This document shows, one piece after another, positions 6,576 through 14,596 of a DNA stretch of 64,000 nt. The DNA lies in contig CAWGCC010000013.1 of the NCBI GenBank assembly GCA_963820965.1, positions 62,001 to 126,000 of the forward strand, written 5' to 3'. Below the pieces are notes generated by a model. The model made no database searches, was not told where the DNA came from, and saw nothing but the letters and a program-made list of their open reading frames with translations. Positions within the stretch are counted from its first letter, which is position 1. Each line of letters starts with the position of its first letter. Both the position numbers and the translations under genes were made by a program. Source of the DNA: DATEDA01 sp963820965 (GTDB taxonomy: Bacteria; Pseudomonadota; Gammaproteobacteria; Burkholderiales; SG8-39).

Positions 6576-7511
6576 CTACGGTCTGGGCAGCGCTGCGCGG
6601 CATGACGCCAGCCGCGCCTCCCCGCCCCATTTCTCGAATGCGGTGTTCGCAAGCTGCGCAGCCTCGGCCTCCTTCTCGTGGCTGAACGGCGCTGCCGGCC
6701 CGCCGAAGAAGACCCACAGCACCTCCGCGGGGTCGACCTGCCCGGCGTAGCGGTTCTTCAGGTCGATTGTGGCCGAGGGCGGCAGCCCCGACACCCTGCG
6801 GGCCAGCGCCGGGCTGCCTTCGCCAACGCGCGGCCCGAGGTCGCCGACCACGAAGGGCACCGCGATTTGCTTCTTGACGTGCACGGCCACTCCGTAGCTT
6901 CCGACCGCGATACCGGATTTCGCTAGCGCGCCGGGTACAACGGCTGCGGGCACGCGCAGCGGGTTGACGTAACGCCGCTGGTCGGCCCCGTCGGTAATGG
7001 ATTTGTCGAACAGGGTCGTGGGCGACACGTAGAAGCCCGATCCGTCACGCTGCAGCATTGGCTTGACGCCTTTGATCGTTCGTCCCCCGATCCTCACGTC
7101 GCCCTCGGCGAGGACGCCATACCACTCCACAACGCCCACCGTCGGGTCAGCCCAGCCGGCGGCCTCGATGCGCGCTAGGTCGTCCATGAAGCGGCCGGTG
7201 CAGGTGGCGCTGCTGGCCGAGCCTTCATACGAGCTGCCGTTCGGCAGCCAGACGCGGCCGCCGACGCACAGATGCAGCACCGCGCCGGCGTCGCGATTGC
7301 GCCGGTGGTAGGCGCGCGCATAACCGTCGACGTTGATGTTCATGCCGCTGTACGCGGCGACCGAACGGTCGACCAGGCGGTAGGCCTGCACGTTCTTCCC
7401 ACCGCCGGCAACCGGCGTCGCGTCGCAGCCGGCCGGCGGCGCAGCCTGAGCGCAGGCCGCCGCCAGGACCAGCGCGGCGGCGCGCGGCAAGTGCCATCCA
7501 TTCGTCTTCAT
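6576..7511 (-). CDS. Secreted GH75-like (chitosanase-fold) protein
   Basis: A 311-aa protein. ATG at 7511 is chosen because AAAGGAGGG lies 9-17 bases upstream (inside the longer open frame), and it begins a good signal peptide ending ACAQA-APPAG. The order VDGYARAYH, EWYGVLAEG, GFYVSPTTL, RRYVNPLRVPAAVVP, GDLGPRVGEGS and VLWVFFGG resembles fungal/bacterial family 75 chitosanases (conserved Asp and Glu, DVGP..GEGS, late VFPG). Substrate is uncertain; hydrolysis of chitosan or a related wall glycan is inferred. It may be co-transcribed with the catalase-like gene downstream. Confidence 0.55.
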   Translation of the reverse strand: MKTNGWHLPRAAALVLAAACAQAAPPAGCDATPVAGGGKNVQAYRLVDRSVAAYSGMNINVDGYARAYHRRNRDAGAVLHLCVGGRVWLPNGSSYEGSASSATCTGRFMDDLARIEAAGWADPTVGVVEWYGVLAEGDVRIGGRTIKGVKPMLQRDGSGFYVSPTTLFDKSITDGADQRRYVNPLRVPAAVVPGALAKSGIAVGSYGVAVHVKKQIAVPFVVGDLGPRVGEGSPALARRVSGLPPSATIDLKNRYAGQVDPAEVLWVFFGGPAAPFSHEKEAEAAQLANTAFEKWGGEARLASCRAALPRP

Positions 7512-8108
7512 CGCTATGCGCCCTCCTTTCATGGCAGGGCTACCTGTATGGGCACGAGCATCGCAAACCTTGCGGAATCGCTCCCGCCGCGCCTCTATCG
7601 ATGCATGACGTCGCGCGGCAGGCGCTGCCACGCGACCCCGCGCCAACGCAAGCGCTGCGCGAGATTCGCCCGCGACACAGGCCTACCCTGATAAGACTGC
7701 GAGCAGCCCTTCCCTTACGCAATCCGCCGGATAGCCTAATCCTTGCGTCAAGGCGATCTCGCGTCGTGGCCCCGCGTCCGCGCAAGTTGACGACTGCCTG
7801 GCGGTGAACTGGGCGGCGGTAACGAACGACCACTCTTGGCCGGGCCGCGAAGTACGCCGAGGGATGCTTCTGAAAAGCAAGATACGCAGCAACGGGTCCG
7901 CAAGCCGACGTCTGGCCATCGGACCTCCAGGAACGTCGCTTTCCCGGCTGGCACTTGTTACGGGCAGCTTGTATTAGTTCACTATGTGGGGTGCCAGGAT
8001 TGCCGTGAGAGTTCTCTGCGTCCCTTCCGCCGGTTTTCTGACGGTATCTACGGCGGTATCGGCGAACATTTGTTATTGCTCGTTCAGATAAATCAGCTAG
8101 TTAAGTAG
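7512..8108. other. Gene-poor junction interval upstream of the comM fragment
   Basis: No gene with firm support. The segment near 7512-7600 should hold the promoter of the GH75-like gene. A reverse-strand frame (7919-7683, 78 aa, GGAGG before its ATG) matches no family I know. From about 7960 to 8108 the sequence becomes clearly A+T-richer than its surroundings and has two CGGTATC repeats 12 bases apart, then joins comM exactly before the conserved LDRID motif. The composition change suggests an inserted or foreign edge. Confidence 0.5.
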
Positions 8109-8483
8109 ATGTTGGACCGTATCGACATCCATATCGAGGTGCCAGCCGTCCCGCAGGAAGAGCTGCTGGCACAGGGCGTCGGCGAGACGAGCGCCGCCGT
8201 CCGGGAGCGGGTGACTGCCGGCCGTGCGCGCCAGCTTGCGCGCCAGCGCAAGCCCAATGTGGAGCTCGGGACGAAGGAGGTCGAGCGCCACTGCCGCGCC
8301 GACGGCGCCGGCGAGACGCTGCTCAAGCAGGCGATCTCCCGGTTGGGGCTTTCAGCGCGGGCCTACCACCGCGTGCTGAAGCTCGCGCGCACGATCGCCG
8401 ATCTGGCGGGTGCCGAGGCGATCGCAGCTGTCCATGTCGCGGAGGCGATCGGCTACCGGCGGCGCCTGGAGCTGGGGGCATGA
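8109..8483 (+). pseudogene. comM: C-terminal fragment of ComM (Mg-chelatase-like AAA+ protein)
   Basis: The frame gives LDRIDIHIEVPAV, ERVTAGRARQLARQ, LGTKEVERHC and LGLSARAYHRVLKLARTIADL, then the terminal helix VAEAIGYRR. This is the last quarter of ComM/YifB (about 500 aa), a hexameric helicase used for branch migration in natural transformation. The Walker A and B domains and everything before SGPLLDRID are absent, so it cannot work. An ATG happens to precede LDRID. The stop overlaps the queF start (ATGA), which suggests this end is in its original place and the break is on the left. Confidence 0.8.
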
Positions 8484-9301
8484 CGACGCCCGCGCAATCG
8501 CCGCTCGGCAAGCCGGTCGCCTGTCCCGAGAGTTACGACCCGGCGCTGCTCTTTACCCTTCCGCGCGCGCCCCGGCGGGAGGCGCTCGGGCTGGAAACGA
8601 CGCTGCCCTTCTCGGGCGCTGACCTGTGGACCGCCTACGAGCTCTCCTGGCTCGATCCGCGCGGTAAGCCGGAGGTTGCGATCGGGCTCCTCACCGTTCC
8701 GGCCGAGTCGCCGAATCTCGTGGAGTCGAAATCCCTGAAGCTCTATTTCAACGCCTTCAGCCAGACTCCGTTCGAGTCGACCCCGGTAGTGGAGCGGACG
8801 ATCGCCGATGATCTCGGCCGCGCCTTCGGCGCGGCAGTCGGCGTCGAGCTGATTGCGCCTTGCGACTTCGCGCGCGTCCGGACGGGTGAGCTTGAAGGCG
8901 AGGTGATCGACGACCTCGCAGTCGAGGTCCAGGCGTACACGCCATCTCCCGAGCTGCTCGCCGCCGCCGGCGGCGCCGTCGATGAGGCGCTGGTGTCGCA
9001 CCTCTTCAAATCGAACTGTCCCGTAACCGGCCAACCCGACTGGGGCAGTGTCCAGATCCGCTACCGAGGTCCGCGGATCGACCGCCCCGGGCTGCTGCGC
9101 TACCTTGTTTCCTTCCGCCGGCACGCGGAATTCCACGAGCATTGCGTCGAGCGGATGTTCGTCGATATCCGCCGGCGCTGCCGCCCGGAGAGGCTCACCG
9201 TCTACGCCCGCTTCACGCGCCGGGGCGGCATCGATATCAACCCGTTTCGCAGCGATTGGGAGTCGCCGCCGGCCGCCGGCACACGAACCGCGCGGCAGTA
9301 A
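8480..9301 (+). CDS. queF: NADPH-dependent 7-cyano-7-deazaguanine reductase (QueF)
   Basis: Reduces preQ0 to preQ1 in queuosine biosynthesis. 273 aa, the long (YqfF/E. coli-type) two-domain form. Visible are ESKSLKLYFNAF (QueF signature), the nucleophile in SNCPVTGQPDWG (Cys180, with Asp187 as acid), and the C-terminal RFTRRGGIDINPFRSD. ATG at 8480 overlaps the comM-fragment stop by four bases. It is the first intact core gene right of the remnant zone. Confidence 0.95.
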   Translation: MTTPAQSPLGKPVACPESYDPALLFTLPRAPRREALGLETTLPFSGADLWTAYELSWLDPRGKPEVAIGLLTVPAESPNLVESKSLKLYFNAFSQTPFESTPVVERTIADDLGRAFGAAVGVELIAPCDFARVRTGELEGEVIDDLAVEVQAYTPSPELLAAAGGAVDEALVSHLFKSNCPVTGQPDWGSVQIRYRGPRIDRPGLLRYLVSFRRHAEFHEHCVERMFVDIRRRCRPERLTVYARFTRRGGIDINPFRSDWESPPAAGTRTARQ

Positions 9302-9313
9302 GTCCCGTAACAG

Positions 9314-9333
9314 GCCTCGGTTAAACTCGAGGC
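9314..9333. promoter_or_regulatory. Stem-loop and -10-like box immediately before apaH
   Basis: GCCTCG and CGAGGC pair around an 8-base loop. The loop holds TAAACT (9322-9327), a -10-like hexamer nine bases before the apaH ATG. No Shine-Dalgarno lies between, so the apaH message may be leaderless or nearly so. The hairpin could equally be a weak end for queF. Confidence 0.35.
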
Positions 9334-9336
9334 GCA

Positions 9337-10200
9337 ATGGCGACCTACGCGATCGGCGACGTCCAGGGCTGCCTCGAGCCGCTCGAGCGTCTGCTTGGCG
9401 AGATCGGCTATTCGCCCACGCGGGATCGCCTGTGGTTCGTCGGCGATCTGGTGAACCGCGGGCCGGATTCGGCGGCGGTGGTGCGGTTCGTGCGCGATCT
9501 CGGCGAGCGCGCGGTCGTCGTCCAGGGCAACCACGATCTGCATCTCCTCGCGCTCGCCGCCGGCCATGCAAAACGGCGGGTCGACGATACGCTCGACGAC
9601 CTGCTCGCCGCGCCGGACGGCGACGAGCTGTTCGAGTGGCTGCGCTTCCGGCCGATGCTGCACGTGGAGGGCGAATACGTGATGGTGCACGCCGGCCTGC
9701 TGCCCTCCTGGTCGGTCGCCAAGGCGGAGGAGCTCGCCGCCGAGGTCGAGGCGGAGCTCCGCGCCAGGCGTTACAGGCTCTTCCTCGCCGAACTCTATGG
9801 GTCCAAGCCGGACGCCTGGCAGGACAGCCTGCGCGGCATGGATCGCCTGCGCGTGATCGTGAACGCGATGACGCGCATGCGGTTCTGCACGGCCGACGGC
9901 GTGATGGATTTCCGGATGAAGGGCGAGCTGGACAAGGCGCCGGCGGGATTCATGCCATGGTTCGACGTCCCCGCGCGCAAGACCCGCGGCGTGCCGGTCG
10001 TATGCGGCCACTGGTCGTCGCTCGGGCTTCGCCTCACGCCGGATCTGCTGGCGCTGGATACGGGGTGTGTGTGGGGTGGTGCGCTGACAGCGGTTCGCCT
10101 CGAGGATCGCCGGCTGTTCCAGGCGCCGTGTGGCGCAAGGCTCAGATCCAGTTCGCGCGCGATGACGCTGCGCGCCAGCGCCGCGAGCTCGCGCCGGTGA
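9337..10200 (+). CDS. apaH: Bis(5'-nucleosyl)-tetraphosphatase, symmetrical (ApaH)
   Basis: Hydrolyses Ap4A to two ADP. 287 aa. Calcineurin-type phosphatase motifs are all seen: YAIGDVQGC (metal ligands), WFVGDLVNRGPDS, VVQGNHD, MVHAG, and a late CGHWSSLG. The family usually ends soon after GCVWGGALTAVRLEDRRLFQ; here the frame continues about 20 Arg/Ser-rich residues further. The last 406 bases overlap the convergent acyltransferase gene. The start is preceded by a -10-like box rather than a ribosome site. Confidence 0.93.
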   Translation: MATYAIGDVQGCLEPLERLLGEIGYSPTRDRLWFVGDLVNRGPDSAAVVRFVRDLGERAVVVQGNHDLHLLALAAGHAKRRVDDTLDDLLAAPDGDELFEWLRFRPMLHVEGEYVMVHAGLLPSWSVAKAEELAAEVEAELRARRYRLFLAELYGSKPDAWQDSLRGMDRLRVIVNAMTRMRFCTADGVMDFRMKGELDKAPAGFMPWFDVPARKTRGVPVVCGHWSSLGLRLTPDLLALDTGCVWGGALTAVRLEDRRLFQAPCGARLRSSSRAMTLRASAASSRR

Positions 10201-10889
10201 AGCGCCTGAACGTCGATCGTAGACGCGAACCGCAGCTCGATCTCGAGCCCGGGCTCGCGCGCGATGTGCCACATCGACGCGACGAGCGACATGTCGCCGA
10301 CGTAGGCCGCAGCGTCCGTTTCGACGCCATTGCGGTCCCGGTAGCGCAGTGCGACCGGCAGCACTGCCGCGCCGGCGTCGATCGCCGGTTGCAGCAACGC
10401 CGCGTGAAAGTGCTTCACGGTGCGACCGTCGGTCGTCGTGCCTTCCGGGCACACCGACACCAGACGACCGCTCGCGAGCGCCGCCACGACGCGCTCGTTC
10501 GTTGCGCGCGCGTGACGGCGACTGCCGCGCTCGATGAAGAGGGTACCCACGCGCGCCACCAGCCGGCCGAGGAGCGGCCAGCCGCGGATGTCCGACTTCG
10601 CCACGAAGAGGGACGGACAGACCGCGTAGATCGCGAAGATGTCGAGCCACGAAACATGGTTCGAGACGAGCAGGCAGCGCTCGGGGATCACGGTCGGCGC
10701 GTTGTGGGGCGCCACCCGTACTCGTAGAATGCCGAGGAGCCTGCGCGACCAGCGCTCGAGCGTGCGGTCTTGTTCGACAGGGGTGAGCCGGGCGTAGCGC
10801 GTCTCGACGATCCAGAGCCCGCGCGCGAGATGCGCGCCGAGCCGCGCGAGGCGGAACAGGCTGTCGGCGAGGGCGGCGCGGCGGCGCAT
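9795..10889 (-). CDS. 1-acyl-sn-glycerol-3-phosphate acyltransferase (PlsC family) with long antisense-overlapping tail
   Basis: The first ~260 residues are a PlsC-type acyltransferase: NHVSWLDIFA (H-x4-D catalytic motif), FIERGSRRHAR, and VCPEGTTTDG (EGT box). It probably acylates lysophosphatidic acid or a related lipid at the inner membrane. No stop follows the domain, and the frame runs about 105 residues further, antisense to apaH, before ending at 9795. That tail is Arg/Ser/Pro-rich and looks like apaH shadow, so a lost stop or late frameshift is likely. Start ATG at 10889 is chosen over TTG 10922. The HIT gene starts 26 bases away on the other strand. Confidence 0.8.
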   Translation of the reverse strand: MRRRAALADSLFRLARLGAHLARGLWIVETRYARLTPVEQDRTLERWSRRLLGILRVRVAPHNAPTVIPERCLLVSNHVSWLDIFAIYAVCPSLFVAKSDIRGWPLLGRLVARVGTLFIERGSRRHARATNERVVAALASGRLVSVCPEGTTTDGRTVKHFHAALLQPAIDAGAAVLPVALRYRDRNGVETDAAAYVGDMSLVASMWHIAREPGLEIELRFASTIDVQALHRRELAALARSVIARELDLSLAPHGAWNSRRSSRRTAVSAPPHTHPVSSASRSGVRRSPSDDQWPHTTGTPRVLRAGTSNHGMNPAGALSSSPFIRKSITPSAVQNRMRVIAFTITRRRSMPRRLSCQASGLDP

Positions 10890-10915
10890 GGCCCGCCATT
10901 CTAGCGGGGGAACCA

Positions 10916-11326
10916 ATGGCAACCTGCGTATTCTGCAAGATCATCGCCGGCGAGATTCCGGCGAGCGTCGTGTACCGGGACGAGCACACGATCGCGTTCA
11001 TGGACATCGGCTCGGTGAACCCGGGCCACATGCTGGTCGCGGTCCAGCCGCACGTCGAGAACGTGTTCGGGCTCGACGACACGCACGCTGCGGCCGCGAT
11101 GCGCACCACGGCGCGCGTCGCGCGTGCGCTCAAGGCCACGATCGCGCCGGAGGGCGTGAACCTCTTTCAAGCGAACGGCGCGGTCGCCGAGCAGACGGTG
11201 TTCCATTTCCATATCCACGTCCTGCCGCGCCGCGCGGGCGACGGCATGAAGCTCGTATGGCCGGTTAAGAACCCGCCGCGGGAAGAGCTCGAGGCGACAG
11301 CCGCGCGGATCCGCGCGGCGGTGTGA
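10916..11326 (+). CDS. HIT family protein (HinT-like purine nucleoside phosphoramidase)
   Basis: 136 aa. N-terminal CVFCKIIAGEIPASVVY and the histidine triad at H97-H99-H101 (HFHIHVLPR) place it in the HIT superfamily. HinT-type enzymes hydrolyse adenosine 5'-phosphoramidates and lysyl- or acyl-AMP. The C-terminus after LPR (DGMKLVWP and a Glu/Ala helix) fits the longer bacterial HIT proteins rather than the shortest HinT. Divergent from plsC with 26 bases between starts. Confidence 0.9.
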   Translation: MATCVFCKIIAGEIPASVVYRDEHTIAFMDIGSVNPGHMLVAVQPHVENVFGLDDTHAAAAMRTTARVARALKATIAPEGVNLFQANGAVAEQTVFHFHIHVLPRRAGDGMKLVWPVKNPPREELEATAARIRAAV

Positions 11327-11397
11327 CTATTTGCCGGTGCGCACCTGCCCGTTGCCGCCAAGGCTCCCGCTGGCGCTCACGCCTGACCTTGTGCTTT

Positions 11398-12336
11398 TCA
11401 GAAAATGACCGCCCCGAAGTGCCGCTCGTACAGCGATGCGATCTCGTCGCGGGTCGGGCGATAGTTCTGGCCGCCGCGCTGCGCGATCTTGATCGCGCCC
11501 ATCAACGACGCAAGCCGGCCGGTGGCCGGCCAGTCGCGCCCTGCTGCGATGCCGTACAGGAGGCCGGCGCGATACGCGTCGCCGCAGCCGGTCGGATCGA
11601 CCAGTTCCGTCGGCTTGACGATGGGGATCTCGTGGCGTTGAGTTCCAGCATAAATCGTGGACCCCGCAGCGCCCTTCGTCACGATGAGCGCGTCGACCAT
11701 GCGCGCAAGTTCCTCCAGCCCGCGACCGGTCTTCTCCACGAGGAGACGCCCCTCGTAGTCGTTCACGGCGACATAGCTCGCGGCATCGATCATCGCGAGG
11801 AGATCCGGGCCCGCGAACGCCGGCAGCTGCTGGCCGGGATCGAACATGAACGGGATGCGCGCCGAGGCGAGGTCGTTCACGTGCGCCGCCATGCCCTCGC
11901 GACCGTCCGGCGCGACGATCGCGAGCGCGACGTCGAGCGCGCCGTCGATCCGGTTCGTCGCCGAGTGGTTCATCGCGCCGGGGTGGAACGCGGTGATCTG
12001 GTTGTCGTCGAGATCGGTGGTGATGAAGGCCTGCGCGGTCAGCGTTCCGGGGATCGTGCGCACGTGCTCGCGCGTGAGCCCGAGCGCATCGAGCCGCTCG
12101 AGATACGGTGCAGCGTCCTCGCCCACCGTCCCCATCACCAGCGGGACGCCGCCCAGGAGCTTCAGTCCGTAGGCGATGTTGCCCGCGCAGCCGCCGAACT
12201 CGCGGCGCAGATCGGGGACGAGGAACGCGACGTTCAGGATGTGGATCTGGTCGGCGAGGATGTGGTCCTTGAAGCGCCCCCTGAACACCATGATGTTGTC
12301 ATAGGCGATCGACCCGCAGACGAGAATCCGCGTCAC
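11398..12336 (-). CDS. PfkB family carbohydrate/nucleoside kinase (adenosine kinase-like)
   Basis: 312 aa. GTG at 12336 overlaps the tpx stop in a GTGA. The PfkB fold is clear: N-terminal ILVCGSIAYDNI, FGGCAGNIAYGL (substrate-binding glycines), GTVGEDAAPYLERL, and the C-terminal PTGCGDAYRAGLLYGI with the catalytic Asp. The subgroup most resembles adenosine kinase-like sugar kinases of betaproteobacteria; adenosine or a ribose-type substrate is inferred. It is coupled to thiol peroxidase upstream. Confidence 0.85.
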   Translation of the reverse strand: MTRILVCGSIAYDNIMVFRGRFKDHILADQIHILNVAFLVPDLRREFGGCAGNIAYGLKLLGGVPLVMGTVGEDAAPYLERLDALGLTREHVRTIPGTLTAQAFITTDLDDNQITAFHPGAMNHSATNRIDGALDVALAIVAPDGREGMAAHVNDLASARIPFMFDPGQQLPAFAGPDLLAMIDAASYVAVNDYEGRLLVEKTGRGLEELARMVDALIVTKGAAGSTIYAGTQRHEIPIVKPTELVDPTGCGDAYRAGLLYGIAAGRDWPATGRLASLMGAIKIAQRGGQNYRPTRDEIASLYERHFGAVIF

Positions 12337-12836
12337 GTCGCCAGCGCCTTGATCGCCGACTCGTAGTCCGGCTCGTTCTTGATCTCCGGCACGAGCTCGG
12401 CGTGCAGGACCTTGTCGTTCTCGTCGAGCACCACGACCGCGCGCGCGGCCACGCCGGCGAGCGGCCCGCTCGCGATCTCGACGCCGTAGTTGCGCAGGAA
12501 CTCGCGCCCGCGCATCACCGACAGCGGCACGACGTTCGCGAGGTTCTCGGTGGTGCAGAAGCGCCCCATCGCGAACGGCAGATCGGCCGAGATCACCAGC
12601 ACGGCCGTGTTCTTCATGGCGCCGGCGCGCTCGTTGAACTTCCGGGTGGAGGTTGCGCACACCGGCGTGTCGAGGCTGGGGACGATGTTCAGCACCTTGC
12701 GCTTGCCGGCGAAGTCCTTGAGGGAGACGTCCTTGAGGTCCTTGCCGACCAGGGCGAACGCGGGCGCGGTCTGGCCGGGCCTGGGGAACTGGCCGGCGAC
12801 CTCGATCGGGTTGCCGGCGAGGGTGACGGTAGCCAT
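12333..12836 (-). CDS. tpx: Thiol peroxidase (Tpx, 2-Cys peroxiredoxin)
   Basis: Reduces hydrogen peroxide and organic peroxides using thioredoxin. 167 aa. ATG at 12836 follows GAGGAGA. Peroxidatic cysteine is in SLDTPVCATSTRKF (Cys60) and resolving cysteine in MGRFCTTENL (Cys94), the same spacing as E. coli Tpx (Cys61/Cys95). The longer open frame to 12911 has no ribosome site. The kinase follows with a 4-base overlap, so the two are an operon. Confidence 0.95.
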   Translation of the reverse strand: MATVTLAGNPIEVAGQFPRPGQTAPAFALVGKDLKDVSLKDFAGKRKVLNIVPSLDTPVCATSTRKFNERAGAMKNTAVLVISADLPFAMGRFCTTENLANVVPLSVMRGREFLRNYGVEIASGPLAGVAARAVVVLDENDKVLHAELVPEIKNEPDYESAIKALAT

Positions 12837-12907
12837 CGATTTCTCCTCGGGTAAGCGGTGACGCTGGGCGGGCAAGGATAGCTGAAGCGCGAACGCCCGT
12901 CGCTTCG

Positions 12908-13699
12908 TCACAGGTGGAACACGAACAGCCGGTATCCCGCGGCGTTGAGGCCGGAGGCGTCGATGTGCAGGCGGAAAGCGGTTTCTCCGCCCGGTGCGAG
13001 CACCGGCTCGCGGTCGGCGCGGTCGCCGAGGTAGTCCTTCGGCTGCAGCACGCGGCGCGCGAGCGCGCGCTCGGCGCCATCCGTAAGCGTGAGCTCGAGC
13101 GCGGGCAGCGCCTGCGCGAACCCGGCGCGATTGCGCAGGACGGCCGAGAGCGTGAGCACGCCGCTCGCGCCACGCTCCGCGGCAAGCTCCGAGGACTCGA
13201 TGCTGATCAGCTCGGCGCGCTGCGGCAGCGGGATGGTGCAGCGGGGCTCACGGCACGCTGCCGCGAGCAGCGGCCGCGATCCGGGCCACACCGCCGCGAT
13301 CTCGCCGCGATAGGCATGGACCGCCTGACCGGCGAGGGCGAACGCGGCCGCGAGGCTCGCGAGCCCCCACAGCGCGAGCCGGAGTCGCGAGCCGCTGCCG
13401 GCCCCGCGCCCGAAATCCAACTCGGCGTCGCCGGCAAGGGCGATCTCGGGCGGCGGATGAAGCGTTCGCCCGGGCGGTTGCGAGACCGCCGCCTCGACGC
13501 GGGGGACCTCGTTGCTGCGCTTCTCGGCGGCGGCCGCGGGCGCCTCCCTGCCGAGGTCCGACTCGGCCACCAGCGTCGCCTGCGCGTCGAACACCGTCGA
13601 GCACTGGCCGCAGCGGACACGCCCTTCGCGCGCGGCCAGCTGTTCGGCCTGCACGCGGAACGCGGTCCCGCACGCCGGGCACCAGGTGACCATCCTCAT
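12908..13699 (-). CDS. Zinc-ribbon and DUF3426 inner-membrane protein
   Basis: 263 aa. The N-terminal CPACGTAFRVQ ... VRCGQCSTVFDA is a two-CxxC zinc ribbon (about residues 7-38), then a Pro/Ala linker, one transmembrane helix (about 118-138, LALWGLASLAAAFALAG) and a DUF3426 domain with a beta-sandwich look (LTLSAVLRNRAGFAQALPALELTLTD). ATG at 13699 forms an ATGA overlap with prmA, which decides it over the Met two codons later. This prmA-linked gene is standard in betaproteobacteria; its role is unknown. Confidence 0.85.
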   Translation of the reverse strand: MRMVTWCPACGTAFRVQAEQLAAREGRVRCGQCSTVFDAQATLVAESDLGREAPAAAAEKRSNEVPRVEAAVSQPPGRTLHPPPEIALAGDAELDFGRGAGSGSRLRLALWGLASLAAAFALAGQAVHAYRGEIAAVWPGSRPLLAAACREPRCTIPLPQRAELISIESSELAAERGASGVLTLSAVLRNRAGFAQALPALELTLTDGAERALARRVLQPKDYLGDRADREPVLAPGGETAFRLHIDASGLNAAGYRLFVFHL

Positions 13700-14583
13700 C
13701 GCCGCGTACCTTCGAGCGCGACCCAGCCCGCGTCTTCGCCGAGCGCACTCATCGCGAACCAGGGGTGATACGCATCGGCGACACGCTCCGCCTGCGACGC
13801 CAGGATGCCGGCGAGCGCGATGCGGCCGCCGGGGCGGCAGTGCGCCGCCAGCACTGGCGCGAGCACCTGCAACGGGCTGGCGAGGATATTGGCCACGACG
13901 AGATCGGCCACGAAGTCGAGCGGTGCGTGCGGGTCGAGGAACCGCGCCGCGGCATCGTTGCGCGCGGCATTGACCCGCGCCGCCGCGACCGCGTCCGGAT
14001 CGATGTCGACGCCGATGGCCTCGCCCGCACCGAGCTTCATCGCGGCGATGGCCAATATACCCGAACCGCTGCCGTAATCGAGCACCCGCGCGCCGGATGT
14101 GACGTAGCGCTCCAGCCAGCGCAGACACGCCCGGGTGGTGGAGTGGCTGCCGGTGCCGAACGCCAGCCCGGGATCGAGCCGGATGTTGATCGCGCGCTCG
14201 TCGGGGACGCGATGCCAAGAGGGCACGATCCAGAGGCGGCCGGAGACCCGGATTGGCTCGAACTGCGCCTGAGTGCGGCGCACCCAGTCCGCGTCGGCTA
14301 CAGGCTCGACGAGGTAAGCGGGCGCGGCTGCGAGACCGGCGTCCGCCGCCGCGGCAGCGAGGATCTGCGCTCCATTGACCCCGGCCGGAAGGAGCGCCCG
14401 GATGCAGGCACGTCGCCAACCGCCTCCGACCGCGCCCGGTTCATCGAACACCGGCCGCTCCGCCGTCGTGCCGGCGAGGGCGTCCTGGAGATCGGCCGCC
14501 ATCGCGCCGCGCGCGAGCAGCGCGTCCGACAGCGCGTCCGCATCGGCGGCGTCGATCTCGACGATCAGCACGAACCAGCCCAC
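13696..14583 (-). CDS. prmA: Ribosomal protein L11 methyltransferase (PrmA)
   Basis: Trimethylates ribosomal protein L11 using S-adenosylmethionine. 295 aa. N-terminal substrate-recognition part (VEIDAADADALSDALLARG), linker, then class I methyltransferase motifs: DPGLAFGTGSHSTTRACL (PrmA signature), VLDYGSGSGILAIAA (SAM site), and VANILASPL (catalytic NILA). The start is GTG at 14583, 13 bases after the accC stop. It overlaps the DUF3426 gene by four bases. Confidence 0.93.
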   Translation of the reverse strand: MGWFVLIVEIDAADADALSDALLARGAMAADLQDALAGTTAERPVFDEPGAVGGGWRRACIRALLPAGVNGAQILAAAAADAGLAAAPAYLVEPVADADWVRRTQAQFEPIRVSGRLWIVPSWHRVPDERAINIRLDPGLAFGTGSHSTTRACLRWLERYVTSGARVLDYGSGSGILAIAAMKLGAGEAIGVDIDPDAVAAARVNAARNDAAARFLDPHAPLDFVADLVVANILASPLQVLAPVLAAHCRPGGRIALAGILASQAERVADAYHPWFAMSALGEDAGWVALEGTRR

Positions 14584-14596
14584 GCCGCCGCCCGGG

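Noticed and set aside
7974..8069. 31-aa reverse-strand ORF in the A+T-rich junction
   Set aside because: Too short, no ribosome site and no similarity; kept only as part of the interval description.
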